From Mariniflexile fucanivorans (lineage in GTDB: Bacteria; Bacteroidota; Bacteroidia; Flavobacteriales; Flavobacteriaceae), in the NCBI RefSeq assembly GCF_004341235.1, contig NZ_SLUP01000003.1:62001-126000 (forward strand): DNA of 64,000 nt. The letters are read 5' to 3'. A model generated the notes under the pieces. That model did no database searches. It was not told the DNA's origin and worked only from the letters and a program-made list of their open reading frames with translations. The position numbers were made by a program, and so were the translations under genes. This document shows positions 1 through 8,164 of this stretch, piece after piece (the stretch's first letter is position 1; each line of letters opens with the position of its first letter).

Positions 1-340
1 TAGTTTATTATGGAGCAATCATGACGAATTAAATATGCACTATAGAAGATATACAAAAAAGGAACTAACTAAAAAGCTAAATAGTTATAATATAAAATTA
101 ATAAAATCTGGTTATTGGAATTTTACCCTCTTTATGCCTGTACTTATAGTTAGATTATTTAGTAAGATTCCAATTTTTAAAACGAAAAATTCAACTGGTA
201 ATCTGTACAAATTACCATTGCTAAATAGTTTATTTTTTCATTTGTTAAATTTTGAAAATAAAATTTTGAGACACCTTAACATACCATTTGGAATCAGTAC
301 ATACTGTGTTGTAAAAAAAGTAAAGAAAACACATAACTAA
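1..340 (+). CDS. C-terminal end of a class I SAM-dependent methyltransferase (partial)
   Basis: The reading frame is open to the left edge of the window: codons from base 2 give LLWSNHDELN directly before the first in-frame Met at base 35, so that Met is internal. The stretch LWSNHDELNMHYRRYTKKEL matches the pattern (L-W-S-x-H-D-x-x-N-x-H-x-R-R-Y) found after the Rossmann core in many bacterial methyltransferases of cell-envelope glycan regions. It is followed by a hydrophobic stretch (WNFTLFMPVLIVRLF) and the common family ending NIPFGISTYCVVKK. The SAM-binding part lies outside the window, so the substrate cannot be judged. It converges on the flippase gene with 7 bases between stops. Confidence 0.75.
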   Translation, partial: SLLWSNHDELNMHYRRYTKKELTKKLNSYNIKLIKSGYWNFTLFMPVLIVRLFSKIPIFKTKNSTGNLYKLPLLNSLFFHLLNFENKILRHLNIPFGISTYCVVKKVKKTHN

Positions 341-347
341 CAAAATA

Positions 348-1655
348 CTATTCATCAACCCGACCACTATCAATCCCAAAAAGCGAGCTGCCAAATATGA
401 GCAATATAATACCATAATACATAATATAACTCACAAAATGCGCTATAACAGCACCCTGTACGTTATCGTACAAATCTATAAAATAAACACTGGTTGTATA
501 TAAAATAATTACCAAAAAGGCTTCGGTTAAAATATAGTGCCAAAACATTTTTTTTGCCAAAAACTGATAGGCTATAACCATAGATAGTACTTTTACGAAA
601 TCGCCTAACAATTGCCATAAAAACAAGTCTTCAACAGGTTTAAAATCGTCTGAAAATATAATAGTTACTATATATGGTTTCAATAAATACATAGCCACCA
701 ACCCTGTAAGCAAAATAGGTATTACAGTTTTATAAAAACCAAACACTTCTTTTCTAAATTCTTTAATGTCATCTATTTCAGAAAATCTAGGTAATATATA
801 CAAGGCCATTAAAGAGCTTACAAGCATTAAATAATACTTAGATATTCTTGTCATGGCTTCCCAGAAGCCTGCATCTTTATATCCAACATTTTCTATAATA
901 TAAGAACGAATGGCAAGAGCTACAAGTGGCATAATAACAGCCGAAAAAAGAGCCATTAAAGAATAATTGCCCATTTTTTTAGCAAAACTAAAACTAATGT
1001 TTCGAACCTTAATTAAAGGCGTTAAAGAACGTCTATTAATAATTCCTACCAATGTTATTAAGAATATTAATGACTCTGCAATAACGACCGAAATTAATGC
1101 TCCATTGATTTTATTTTGATAGATTAAAAGCAAAGCGATGGAAACACTTAATATTTGACCAATTATATTAATTATAATCAGGATTTTATACTTAGAAAAA
1201 CCATTCATTATGGAAAAGGCAAACATGTTTAAAGCATAAAAAGGCAATACCATGGCAAAAATCTTAATTACAAATGCATAATTATTGTAATCTGGAAATA
1301 TAATATCATTTATTAATTGGGCATTGAAATAACAAAAAAATGACACTAAAATAGTAGAAGTAAAACCAACGTAATAAATGGTAGATATTGCTTTACTTAG
1401 CTCTACAACATCATCTTTAAAATCTGAAATATATTTTACGGCACCATTATAAAAACCAAGAATGGCAATGGTTTGAAACGAACTCACGAAATTGCGTAAA
1501 TTACCAATTAATGCTAAACCAGTAGGCCCAATAAAAACCGCAATAGCCTTTGAAGTTAATATTCCGGCAATTATTCTGGTTAGTACTGAGGCTGCTTGTA
1601 ACGAAGTAACTTTAATTAAAACGTTAGTGTTTATATAATCTATTAATTTTCTCAA
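348..1655 (-). CDS. O-antigen translocase / polysaccharide flippase (Wzx-like, MATE/MOP superfamily)
   Basis: 435-residue integral membrane protein with about 12 hydrophobic segments, the expected size for Wzx-type lipid-linked oligosaccharide flippases. The N-terminal segment (TSLQAASVLTRIIAGILTSK, then AVFIGPTGLALIGNLRNF) is characteristic of the O-antigen translocase branch found next to glycan genes in Bacteroidota. It would move undecaprenyl-linked repeat units across the inner membrane. It is separate from the second flippase at the right edge of the window, so the genome probably has at least two glycan export routes. Its immediate neighbours are a methyltransferase tail (convergent) and, upstream, the YgjV-like/typA pair, so its own sugar pathway must lie mostly left of this window. 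Substrate unknown. Confidence 0.8.
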   Translation of the reverse strand: MRKLIDYINTNVLIKVTSLQAASVLTRIIAGILTSKAIAVFIGPTGLALIGNLRNFVSSFQTIAILGFYNGAVKYISDFKDDVVELSKAISTIYYVGFTSTILVSFFCYFNAQLINDIIFPDYNNYAFVIKIFAMVLPFYALNMFAFSIMNGFSKYKILIIINIIGQILSVSIALLLIYQNKINGALISVVIAESLIFLITLVGIINRRSLTPLIKVRNISFSFAKKMGNYSLMALFSAVIMPLVALAIRSYIIENVGYKDAGFWEAMTRISKYYLMLVSSLMALYILPRFSEIDDIKEFRKEVFGFYKTVIPILLTGLVAMYLLKPYIVTIIFSDDFKPVEDLFLWQLLGDFVKVLSMVIAYQFLAKKMFWHYILTEAFLVIILYTTSVYFIDLYDNVQGAVIAHFVSYIMYYGIILLIFGSSLFGIDSGRVDE

Positions 1656-1836
1656 TTAATATGAGTATTTACTTGTTATTGATACAAAATAATAAACTGA
1701 ACAAATGACACCTATATAACTGAAATTTGAATAGTTTATTATTTAATATATTTTTTAAGAAACCAAATATACAAAATCATTTTACGTATCAATAGAAATT
1801 CAATTTTAGAAAGTAAGAATCAACCTTCTTTGTCCG

Positions 1837-2064
1837 TTATTTTTTTAATAAGTAGTACATATTGATGCAGAAAATAGCCGTATTAGTTATAATGATGGGT
1901 TTTGATAGTGGCTCTAACAAAATACCATAAAACACAAATAGTAAACACCCAAAGGAGTTTACTATTCGTAAATTACGCACCGATTTCATTAAAAATGAAA
2001 TAAGCAGGGTTGCCATGGCTGCATACCCAACCCATTCTACATATGAAATTCCTGCAAATTCCAT
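1837..2064 (-). CDS. Small three-helix inner-membrane protein (YgjV-like)
   Basis: 75-residue hydrophobic protein with three predicted membrane segments (about residues 10-28, 33-50 and 55-72). The pattern of a first helix ending in FLMKSVRNLRIVNSFGCLLFV and a last helix ending in YYLLKK fits small YgjV-like/semiSWEET-sized membrane proteins that are often mis-annotated in Flavobacteria databases as uroporphyrinogen decarboxylase. It has no catalytic residues of that enzyme. It begins 3 bases after the typA stop and is probably co-transcribed with typA. Function unknown. Confidence 0.6.
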   Translation of the reverse strand: MEFAGISYVEWVGYAAMATLLISFLMKSVRNLRIVNSFGCLLFVFYGILLEPLSKPIIITNTAIFCINMYYLLKK

Positions 2065-2067
2065 ATT

Positions 2068-3867
2068 TTAAATCGATTTATTTCGTTTTCTTTCTACCTC
2101 AGTTAAGTAAATTTTACGTAAACGCAAATGGTTTGGAGTTACTTCAACATACTCATCTTTTTGAATATATTCTAACGCTTCTTCCAACGAGAATTTTATT
2201 GCTGGAATAATTCTAGCTTTATCATCTGCACCAGATGAACGTACGTTACTCAACTTTTTAGTTTTAGTTACGTTAACCGTCATATCATCACCACGCGAGT
2301 TTTCTCCAATTACTTGTCCTTCGTAAATATCTTCACCCGGATCTACAAAAAACTTACCTCTATCTTGTAATTTGTCAATAGAATAAGGTATAGCTTGTCC
2401 TTTTTCCATAGAAACCAACGAGCCATTTTGACGCTCTGGAATGCCACCTTTTAGCGGTTGATATTCTTTAAAACGGTGTGCCATAATAGCCTCACCTGCC
2501 GTAGCCGTTAATAATTGGTTTCTTAAACCAATAATACCTCTTGACGGAATCATAAATTGGCAAACCATACGGTCGCCTTTAGCTTCCATGCTTATCATAT
2601 CACCTTTACGAAGCGTTACCATTTCAATGGCTTTACCAGAAACAGTTTCTGGTAAATCAATCGTCATTTCTTCAACTGGCTCGCATTTTACGCCATCAAT
2701 TACTTTTATAATAACCTGTGGCTGACCAATTTGCAACTCATACCCTTCACGACGCATGGTTTCAATTAAAACCGATAAGTGCAATACCCCACGACCAAAA
2801 ACCATAAATTTATCAGCACTATCCGTTTCATTAACACGAAGCGCTAAGTTTTTTTCAAGCTCTTTAGTTAAACGGTCTTTTATATGGCGCGATGTTACAA
2901 ACTTTCCATCTTTTCCAAAGAAAGGCGAATCGTTAATGGTAAACAACATACTCATAGTTGGCTCATCAATAGCGATGGTTTTTAAACCTTCAGGGTTTTC
3001 AAAATCGGCAACCGTATCACCAATTTCAAAACCTTCTAAACCAACAATCGCACAAATATCTCCTGTTTGAACTTCATCTACTTTTTTACGGCCTAAACCT
3101 TCAAAAATATGAACTTCCTTAATTTTAGATTTTACAATGCTTCCGTTTCTTTTTACCAAAGCAATATTTTGTCCGGTTTTTAAACCACCACGCGTTAATC
3201 TTCCAATAGCAATTCGTCCAGTAAAACTAGAAAAATCCAACGATGTAATTAACATTTGTGTAGAACCTTCTTCAATTTTTGGTGCTGGAATATGTTCAAT
3301 AACCATATCTAATAATGGTTCAATATTATCAGTTTGGTTTTTCCAATCGTCACTCATCCAATTGTTTTTTGCCGAACCGTACACGGTTGGAAAATCCAAC
3401 TGCCACTCTTCTGCTCCCAGCTCAAACATTAAATCGAACACTTTTTCATGCACTTCCTCTGGCGTACAGTTTTCTTTATCAACTTTATTGATAACAACGC
3501 ATGGTTTCAACCCTAAATCAATTGCTTTTTGAAGCACGAAACGTGTTTGTGGCATCGGGCCTTCAAAAGCATCAACCAACAACAACACGCCATCTGCCAT
3601 ATTAAGTACACGTTCTACTTCACCGCCAAAATCCGCGTGACCAGGGGTATCAATAATATTAATTTTGGTGTCTTTATATATAACCGATACGTTTTTAGAA
3701 GTAATAGTAATACCTCTTTCACGCTCTAAATCATTATTATCAAGAATTAAATCTCCTGTATTTTCATTATCACGAAATAAATGACAGTGATACATAATTT
3801 TATCAACCAACGTAGTTTTACCGTGGTCAACGTGTGCAATAATTGCAATGTTTTTAATATTAGCCAT
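2068..3867 (-). CDS. typA: Translational GTPase TypA/BipA
   Basis: 599 residues, the normal length of TypA/BipA, a ribosome-binding GTPase related to EF-G that helps 50S assembly and stress or cold growth. The G1 loop AHVDHGKTT is at residues 11-19, the switch region has the RGITI motif, G3 is [14 protein letters not shown] and G4 is NKVD. The middle region carries the EF-G-like domains and the C-terminal part contains the TypA-specific segment ([18 protein letters not shown]). The start [17 protein letters not shown] is the usual one for the family. A clear Bacteroidota -7 box lies 26-33 bases upstream (3893-3900). It is followed closely by the small membrane protein gene. Confidence 0.97.
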   Translation of the reverse strand: MANIKNIAIIAHVDHGKTTLVDKIMYHCHLFRDNENTGDLILDNNDLERERGITITSKNVSVIYKDTKINIIDTPGHADFGGEVERVLNMADGVLLLVDAFEGPMPQTRFVLQKAIDLGLKPCVVINKVDKENCTPEEVHEKVFDLMFELGAEEWQLDFPTVYGSAKNNWMSDDWKNQTDNIEPLLDMVIEHIPAPKIEEGSTQMLITSLDFSSFTGRIAIGRLTRGGLKTGQNIALVKRNGSIVKSKIKEVHIFEGLGRKKVDEVQTGDICAIVGLEGFEIGDTVADFENPEGLKTIAIDEPTMSMLFTINDSPFFGKDGKFVTSRHIKDRLTKELEKNLALRVNETDSADKFMVFGRGVLHLSVLIETMRREGYELQIGQPQVIIKVIDGVKCEPVEEMTIDLPETVSGKAIEMVTLRKGDMISMEAKGDRMVCQFMIPSRGIIGLRNQLLTATAGEAIMAHRFKEYQPLKGGIPERQNGSLVSMEKGQAIPYSIDKLQDRGKFFVDPGEDIYEGQVIGENSRGDDMTVNVTKTKKLSNVRSSGADDKARIIPAIKFSLEEALEYIQKDEYVEVTPNHLRLRKIYLTEVERKRNKSI

Positions 3868-3892
3868 ATAGGGTCTCTTATTTTTGAGGGTG

Positions 3893-3900
3893 CAAAGGTA
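3893..3900 (-). promoter_or_regulatory. -7 promoter box of typA
   Basis: On the minus strand this reads TACCTTTG followed by CACC, a perfect match to the Bacteroidota sigma-ABfr -7 consensus TAnnTTTG. The typA ATG lies about 25 bases downstream, a spacing typical of short flavobacterial leaders. No convincing -33 TTG was found at the usual distance. Confidence 0.7.
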
Positions 3901-3940
3901 ACTATAAAATATGGAATAAATTATACATTATCTTTTTTTT

Positions 3941-4080
3941 GGGCATTACCCTTTGTGGCTATTAAAATTAAGAACAAAATATAATGTAAGTAACTAAGCC
4001 ACAAAGGGTCGCGCTATCCATTTTAGCTTTTTTGCGCATAGGCGTGCACAAAAAAGGCTGCCATTTCTATCGCTAATGCA
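3941..4080. repeat. Dispersed extragenic repeat, copy 1 (GGGCGTTACCC family, degenerate)
   Basis: Begins GGGCATTACCC and contains GGGTCGCGCTATCC and, at the far end, ATCGCTAATGC. These three blocks occur in the same order in copy 2 (9564-9659) and, reversed, in copy 3 (12507-12608). The first block forms a perfect 13-bp inverted repeat inside this copy (ACCCTTTGTGGCT with AGCCACAAAGGGT). It fills most of the 420-base gap between typA and the next gene and looks like a non-coding REP-like element rather than a broken gene. Confidence 0.6.
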
Positions 4081-4289
4081 ACTAGCAGCCAAATTCATTA
4101 CTTTCAATTTAAAAAGAACATAATATTTAAGCTAATAATTTATATTTACGCAGGTTATTTTAAACACCATAAACAACCGCTGTGAAAAGTTTCAGTATTA
4201 CAAATAACTGTATAGTAAAAATAAGAAAATTAAGCAAACCTCAACTTGCAACTAGTCAAATAACATGAACCCCAACAATTAAAATATTT

Positions 4290-4760
4290 ATGAAGTATAG
4301 TTTTAAACTCGCCGATTTTCCAGATTCAAATTTTGAAATTGAAATCTCTAACTGGACAGGAAAATCTAAATTATTAATGGATAATCTTCAAATAGAGCAG
4401 TCTAAAGAAAAAGGAAAGCCATATCTTATTCCATCCACAAACGGAGAATGCATTAAGGCTTTCCCTAAGCAATCGTTCCCAGATCTTATTCCAGCATTAG
4501 AAATAAATGGAATTAAAAATCAAATCGTTGAAAAACTTATATGGTTTCAATATGTTCTTGGTGGACTTCCAATTTTACTGCTATTTGTAGGCGGAGCAAT
4601 TGGTGGTGCAATTGGGGTTTTGGGTGCTATGCTAAATTTTAACATTTTCAGACAAGAAGGAACTGAAATCTCTAAATATATCAAAGTAATTGGTGTAGTG
4701 GCTGGCTCCTACATTTTGTACACGATACTTACAATATTTTTACTAAAATTGATAAATTAG
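4290..4760 (+). CDS. Hypothetical membrane protein with cytoplasmic N-terminal domain
   Basis: 156 residues. The first ~90 residues are soluble (MKYSFKLADFPDSNFEIEISNWTGK...), followed by two membrane segments, one Gly-rich (about 91-118, LLLFVGGAIGGAIGVLGAML) and one near the C-terminus (about 133-153). I do not recognise a family. It stands alone between typA and kdsA, with more than 200 bases on each side, so it is probably a single transcription unit. Confidence 0.6.
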   Translation: MKYSFKLADFPDSNFEIEISNWTGKSKLLMDNLQIEQSKEKGKPYLIPSTNGECIKAFPKQSFPDLIPALEINGIKNQIVEKLIWFQYVLGGLPILLLFVGGAIGGAIGVLGAMLNFNIFRQEGTEISKYIKVIGVVAGSYILYTILTIFLLKLIN

Positions 4761-4821
4761 TTTTTTTGAAAACATATACACTTCCCGTTTCACAAAGTCT
4801 CATATCTTCGTGAGCGTTATA

Positions 4822-4849
4822 TTTCATGTTTAAAAAATAAAACATGAAA
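4822..4849 (+). terminator. 10-bp inverted repeat between the 4290 gene and kdsA
   Basis: TTTCATGTTT (4822-4831) and AAACATGAAA (4840-4849) form a perfect 10-bp stem with an 8-base loop. It lies 62 bases after a stop codon and about 115 bases before kdsA. There is no T-tract after it, so it may be a weak terminator or an operator. Confidence 0.35.
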
Positions 4850-4934
4850 CCTATCAAATGATATTGTTAACACGCTAAAAACTGCCCACATATGCACATG
4901 TAACACATATTACATAATAATTAAGTTTTAATCC

Positions 4935-4942
4935 TATCTTTG
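4935..4942 (+). promoter_or_regulatory. -7 promoter box of kdsA
   Basis: TATCTTTG followed by CACC, matching the Bacteroidota -7 consensus TAnnTTTG and almost identical to the typA box. The kdsA ATG is 24 bases downstream. Confidence 0.65.
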
Positions 4943-4965
4943 CACCATATTAAATCATATTACTT

Positions 4966-5784
4966 ATGAATCTTCAAGATATTCCAAAAATAAAGCACAC
5001 CAATTCTAATAATTTTTTTCTGCTTTGTGGTCCATGTGCCATCGAAGGTGAAGACATGGCATTGCGCATTGCCGAAAAAGTAATTACCATCACCAACAAA
5101 TTAGAAATCCCTTATATATTTAAAGGGAGTTTTAAAAAAGCCAACCGTAGCAGAGTGGATAGTTTTACAGGAATTGGCGACGAAAAAGCTTTAAATATTC
5201 TTAAAAAAGTATCAGAAACATTTGATGTACCAACCGTTACCGATATTCACGAAATTAGCGATGCCCAATTAGCGGCTCAATATGTAGATGTATTACAAAT
5301 TCCTGCTTTTTTAGTACGCCAAACCGATTTGGTAGTTGCTGCTGCCGAAACAGGCAAAGTAATCAACTTAAAAAAAGGACAATTTATGAGTCCGGAAGCC
5401 ATGAAACACGCCGTACAAAAAGTGTACGATTCTGGTAATAATAAAGCATGGATAACCGATAGAGGCACCATGTTTGGCTACCAAGACATGATTGTCGATT
5501 TTCGTGGTATTCCAACCATGCGCCAATATGCACCAACGGTTTTAGATGTAACACACTCATTACAACAACCTAATCAATCCACAGGAGTAACAGGTGGACG
5601 CCCCGATATGATTGAAACCATAGCCCGTGCAGGTATTGTTAATAATGTAGATGGCTTATTCATTGAAACTCATTTCGATCCCGCAAATGCAAAAAGTGAT
5701 GGCGCCAACATGCTACATTTAGATAATTTAGAAAAACTGCTTACCAATTTAGTAGCTATTAGAAAAGTAGTAAACACATTATAA
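4966..5784 (+). CDS. kdsA: 3-deoxy-8-phosphooctulonate synthase (KDO-8-phosphate synthase)
   Basis: 272 residues, the usual KdsA length. It condenses phosphoenolpyruvate with arabinose-5-phosphate to KDO-8-phosphate for lipid A/LPS inner core in the cytoplasm. Visible motifs: CGPCAIEGED (residues 21-30), FKGSFKKANRSR (phosphate/PEP binding), ITDRGTMFGYQDMIVDFRG and the C-terminal ETHFDPANAKSDGAN. Cys24 in GPCAIE corresponds to the metal-binding Cys of the Aquifex-type enzyme (the E. coli class has Asn there), so this should be a metal-dependent KdsA. It has its own promoter and may be co-transcribed with the exported protein that starts 21 bases later. Confidence 0.96.
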   Translation: MNLQDIPKIKHTNSNNFFLLCGPCAIEGEDMALRIAEKVITITNKLEIPYIFKGSFKKANRSRVDSFTGIGDEKALNILKKVSETFDVPTVTDIHEISDAQLAAQYVDVLQIPAFLVRQTDLVVAAAETGKVINLKKGQFMSPEAMKHAVQKVYDSGNNKAWITDRGTMFGYQDMIVDFRGIPTMRQYAPTVLDVTHSLQQPNQSTGVTGGRPDMIETIARAGIVNNVDGLFIETHFDPANAKSDGANMLHLDNLEKLLTNLVAIRKVVNTL

Positions 5785-5805
5785 TTTAAGCCCAAAATAT
5801 TTAAC

Positions 5806-6657
5806 ATGACACTCAAACCTACATTAGGCATCATCCTATTTTTGCTTTCACTAAATCTAATTGCTCAAGATTCTGAAACTATAAAATATACCGCTTCAAA
5901 CAAAGGCAAATTCTTTGTGAGCTGGGGCGGAAATAGAGAAAGCTTTTCAAAATCGGATATTCATTTTAAAGGTGAAGACTACGATTTCACAATAAAAGAT
6001 ACCGAAGCTAAAGATAAACCTAAAGGCTGGCACATCGATTATATTAACCCAAGCAGAATTACCATTCCGCAGACCAATGTTAAAGTGGGTTATTTTATAT
6101 CAGACCATTATACGGTTGCTTTGGGAGTTGACCATATGAAGTATGTGATGCAACGCAACTTAAATAAAGTGGTTGATGGCTATATAAATTTACCAACAAA
6201 CGAAGCAGGGTCAATTTACAATGGTACTTACAACAATGAAGACTTTTTGGTTTCTGAAGATTTTTTAATGTTTGAACACACCAACGGTTTAAACTATGTG
6301 TATGCAGAAATTGCCAGAGTTGATGATATCTCATCATTATTTCACCTTCCGAATATCGATAAATTTCAAATTAAAATGACCGAAGGTATTGGCGGCGGTG
6401 CTTTATATCCTAAAACAAACACCACATTACTTCAAAAAGAGCGATTTGATGAATTTCATTTGGCTGGTTACGGTCTTTCAATAAATGCAGGTGTTAATTT
6501 TACATTCTATAAACACTTTTTTATGCAATTGGATTTAAAGGGTGGCTATATTGACATGCCAGATATTAGGACTACAAGTAATACAGCAGAAAGTGCATCG
6601 CAACATTTTACTTATTTACAGCGTATTATTGCTTTTGGTGGTATTTTTAATATTTAA
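5806..6657 (+). CDS. Exported outer-membrane beta-barrel-like protein, hypothetical
   Basis: 283 residues with a signal peptide (MTLKPTLGIILFLLSLNLIAQ, cleavage likely after the QD or AQ region near residue 21). The mature protein has alternating aromatic/hydrophilic strands, a VGYFISDHYTVALGVDHMKY segment and a C-terminal pattern (HFFMQLDLKGGYIDMP...IIAFGGIFNI) ending in a hydrophobic strand, as in small outer-membrane beta-barrels. It starts 21 bases after kdsA. It overlaps the convergent DUF1801 gene by 4 bases. No precise function can be given. Confidence 0.65.
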   Translation: MTLKPTLGIILFLLSLNLIAQDSETIKYTASNKGKFFVSWGGNRESFSKSDIHFKGEDYDFTIKDTEAKDKPKGWHIDYINPSRITIPQTNVKVGYFISDHYTVALGVDHMKYVMQRNLNKVVDGYINLPTNEAGSIYNGTYNNEDFLVSEDFLMFEHTNGLNYVYAEIARVDDISSLFHLPNIDKFQIKMTEGIGGGALYPKTNTTLLQKERFDEFHLAGYGLSINAGVNFTFYKHFFMQLDLKGGYIDMPDIRTTSNTAESASQHFTYLQRIIAFGGIFNI

Positions 6658-7031
6658 ATAAACCAAGCTTTTTTGCTTTTGCAAAGTATATTTGAAGCTT
6701 CATGAAGTAAGGCTACAAAATTTTCATGGTCTAAATCTTCCAAAGTTTTTAGTCGAATGGAACGCACTTGCTTTCTATTATTATCATTTTTCAACATAGG
6801 AAACTGCTTTTCTAATAGAATACCTTGTACAAAAGCCACATCAACATAGTCTTTCCCTTTTAGGATATTTAAATAAATCATGGTTTTTTTTGATATGTTA
6901 TAAAACGGAATTCTATAACTGTACTTCTCCTCTACTTCTGGAAGCGTATTCAATATTACACTTCTTACATAAAGCATGATGGACTGGTAAGGTTCTGTTT
7001 GATTAAGAAAATATGTATCTACAGGTTTCAC
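6654..7031 (-). CDS. DUF1801 (YdhG-like) domain protein
   Basis: 125 residues. The N-terminal part (PVDTYFLNQTEPYQSIMLYVRSVILNTLPEVEEKYSYRIPFYNISKKTMIYLN) is the DUF1801/YdhG fold: a helix followed by the E-x-x-x-Y-x-I-P-F-Y pattern and a strand for a small ligand-binding domain similar to the frataxin-like fold. The biochemical role of the family is not established. It is convergent with the preceding gene and divergent from the 7126 gene. A second DUF1801 protein, only distantly similar, is encoded at 12007-12426. Confidence 0.7.
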   Translation of the reverse strand: MKPVDTYFLNQTEPYQSIMLYVRSVILNTLPEVEEKYSYRIPFYNISKKTMIYLNILKGKDYVDVAFVQGILLEKQFPMLKNDNNRKQVRSIRLKTLEDLDHENFVALLHEASNILCKSKKAWFI

Positions 7032-7100
7032 TTTTCATTCAGAATTAATTATTTCAAACTTAACGAATATTTATGATGATACATTCAAAAATATTTATTT

Positions 7101-7119
7101 ACTTTGTATTTCAAAGTAC
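7101..7119. promoter_or_regulatory. Palindromic operator upstream of the 7126 gene
   Basis: TACTTTGTATTTCAAAGTA: perfect 7-bp arms around a 5-base spacer, ending 6 bases before the ATG at 7126. The same palindrome, with the complementary spacer, occurs before creD at 8129-8147. A winged-helix regulator is encoded between the two, so these are the best candidates for its binding sites. Confidence 0.6.
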
Positions 7120-7125
7120 TTTTAT

Positions 7126-7737
7126 ATGGAATCAAAAGATTATTTAAAAGATATTAGTGAAATCAAAAACATGATGAACAAATCATCGCGTTTTATTTCT
7201 TTAAGTGGTTTATCTGGAATTTTGGCGGGTATATATGCCTTAATTGGGGCAGCTTTAGCTTATTGGATTGTTACTTCTTCCGTAAGAGGCTATTTAATTT
7301 TAGATGGTACCATATTTAGAATTTGTGTTTTCATTTTATTGATGGTGGCTTTTTTAAGTATCGTAACTGGTATCGTTTTAACAACTAGAAAAGCAAAAAA
7401 GCAAGGTGCTGAAATTTGGGATAATACATCACGAAGATTAGTATATAACTTTTTAATACCTCTAGTTGCAGGTGGTCTTTATATTATAATTATACTAAGT
7501 CAAGGTAAATATGGACACACAGGAGGTTTAATGCTTATCTTTTATGGTTTAGCCTTAGTAAATGCATCAAAATTTAGTATTGGCGATATAAAGTATTTAG
7601 GGTTTATTGAAATAATATTAGGTCTTATTGCTGCCCTATTCCCCGGTTATGGTTTCTGGCTTTGGGTTTTAGGTTTTGGCGTTATGCATATTGTTTACGG
7701 CACTTGGATGCATTTTAAGTATGATGTAAATAAGTAA
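7126..7737 (+). CDS. Multi-pass membrane protein next to winged-helix regulator, hypothetical
   Basis: 203 residues with six hydrophobic segments after a short N-terminal cytoplasmic part (MESKDYLKDISEIKNMMNKSSRFISLSGLSGILAG). Proteins with this start (D-I-x-x-I-K-x-M-M-x-x-S-S-R-F-I-S-L-S-G-L-S-G) are common in Bacteroidota just upstream of a small winged-helix regulator and creD, as here. The gene has the TACTTTG-N5-CAAAGTA palindrome immediately before its start, suggesting control by that regulator. Function unknown; I infer an inner-membrane envelope role from the neighbourhood. Confidence 0.7.
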   Translation: MESKDYLKDISEIKNMMNKSSRFISLSGLSGILAGIYALIGAALAYWIVTSSVRGYLILDGTIFRICVFILLMVAFLSIVTGIVLTTRKAKKQGAEIWDNTSRRLVYNFLIPLVAGGLYIIIILSQGKYGHTGGLMLIFYGLALVNASKFSIGDIKYLGFIEIILGLIAALFPGYGFWLWVLGFGVMHIVYGTWMHFKYDVNK

Positions 7738-7774
7738 GCAGTATTCAGTCGCAGTTAGCAGTTTAATACTTATG

Positions 7775-7809
7775 AACACATCAACAAATAAACACATCAA
7801 CAAATAAAC
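7775..7809 (+). repeat. Two tandem copies of a 16-bp unit
   Basis: AACACATCAACAAATA occurs at 7775-7790 and again at 7791-7806, followed by AAC. It lies between the 7126 gene and the TTG start of the regulator. It looks like a simple non-coding duplication. Confidence 0.7.
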
Positions 7810-7815
7810 TTTCTT

Positions 7816-8109
7816 TTGAGCATAATAAATAACATAAATAAAGTATTCGATCACCGTATTAGATTAGGCATCATGTCTATTTTAATGGTGAATGAGTATG
7901 CCGATTTTAATATGCTAAAAGAACTTCTAGATGTTACCGATGGCAATTTAGCAAGCCATACCAAAGCTTTAGAAGCTGCCGAATATATAAAAGTAGAAAA
8001 ACAATTTATTGGCCGAAAACCAAACACACGCTACAGTACCACCAAATTGGGAGAACTTGAATTTAAAAAACACATTGAAGCCCTCGAAAAATTAATTAAT
8101 AAACAATAA
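7816..8109 (+). CDS. Small winged-helix transcriptional regulator (MarR/ArsR-like)
   Basis: 97 residues starting at a TTG codon; the first in-frame ATG would remove the first helix (NKVFDHRIRLGIMSIL), which is conserved in the family, so the TTG start is preferred. The sequence NMLKELLDVTDGNLASHTKALEAAEYIKVEKQFIGRKPNTRYSTTKLGELEF is a winged helix: recognition helix at DGNLASHTKAL and wing at IGRKPNTRY. Such regulators work as dimers and repress nearby envelope genes. Matching palindromes lie upstream of the genes on both sides (7101-7119 and 8129-8147). The effector is unknown. Confidence 0.85.
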   Translation: MSIINNINKVFDHRIRLGIMSILMVNEYADFNMLKELLDVTDGNLASHTKALEAAEYIKVEKQFIGRKPNTRYSTTKLGELEFKKHIEALEKLINKQ

Positions 8110-8128
8110 CCCTATTTTTTTAACTATT

Positions 8129-8147
8129 TACTTTGAAATACAAAGTA
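8129..8147. promoter_or_regulatory. Palindromic operator upstream of creD
   Basis: TACTTTGAAATACAAAGTA: same 7-bp arms as the palindrome at 7101-7119, with the reverse-complement spacer, so the two 19-bp sites are reverse complements of each other. It lies 17 bases before the creD ATG and just after the regulator gene. Confidence 0.6.
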
Positions 8148-8164
8148 CTTTAAAATCAATAATT

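Noticed and set aside
35-340. A small free-standing gene of 101 codons
   Set aside because: The frame is open to base 2 and encodes the conserved part of a methyltransferase before the Met, so it is the end of a larger gene.
3137-3532. Plus-strand reading frame of 131 codons within typA
   Set aside because: Shadow of conserved typA sequence.
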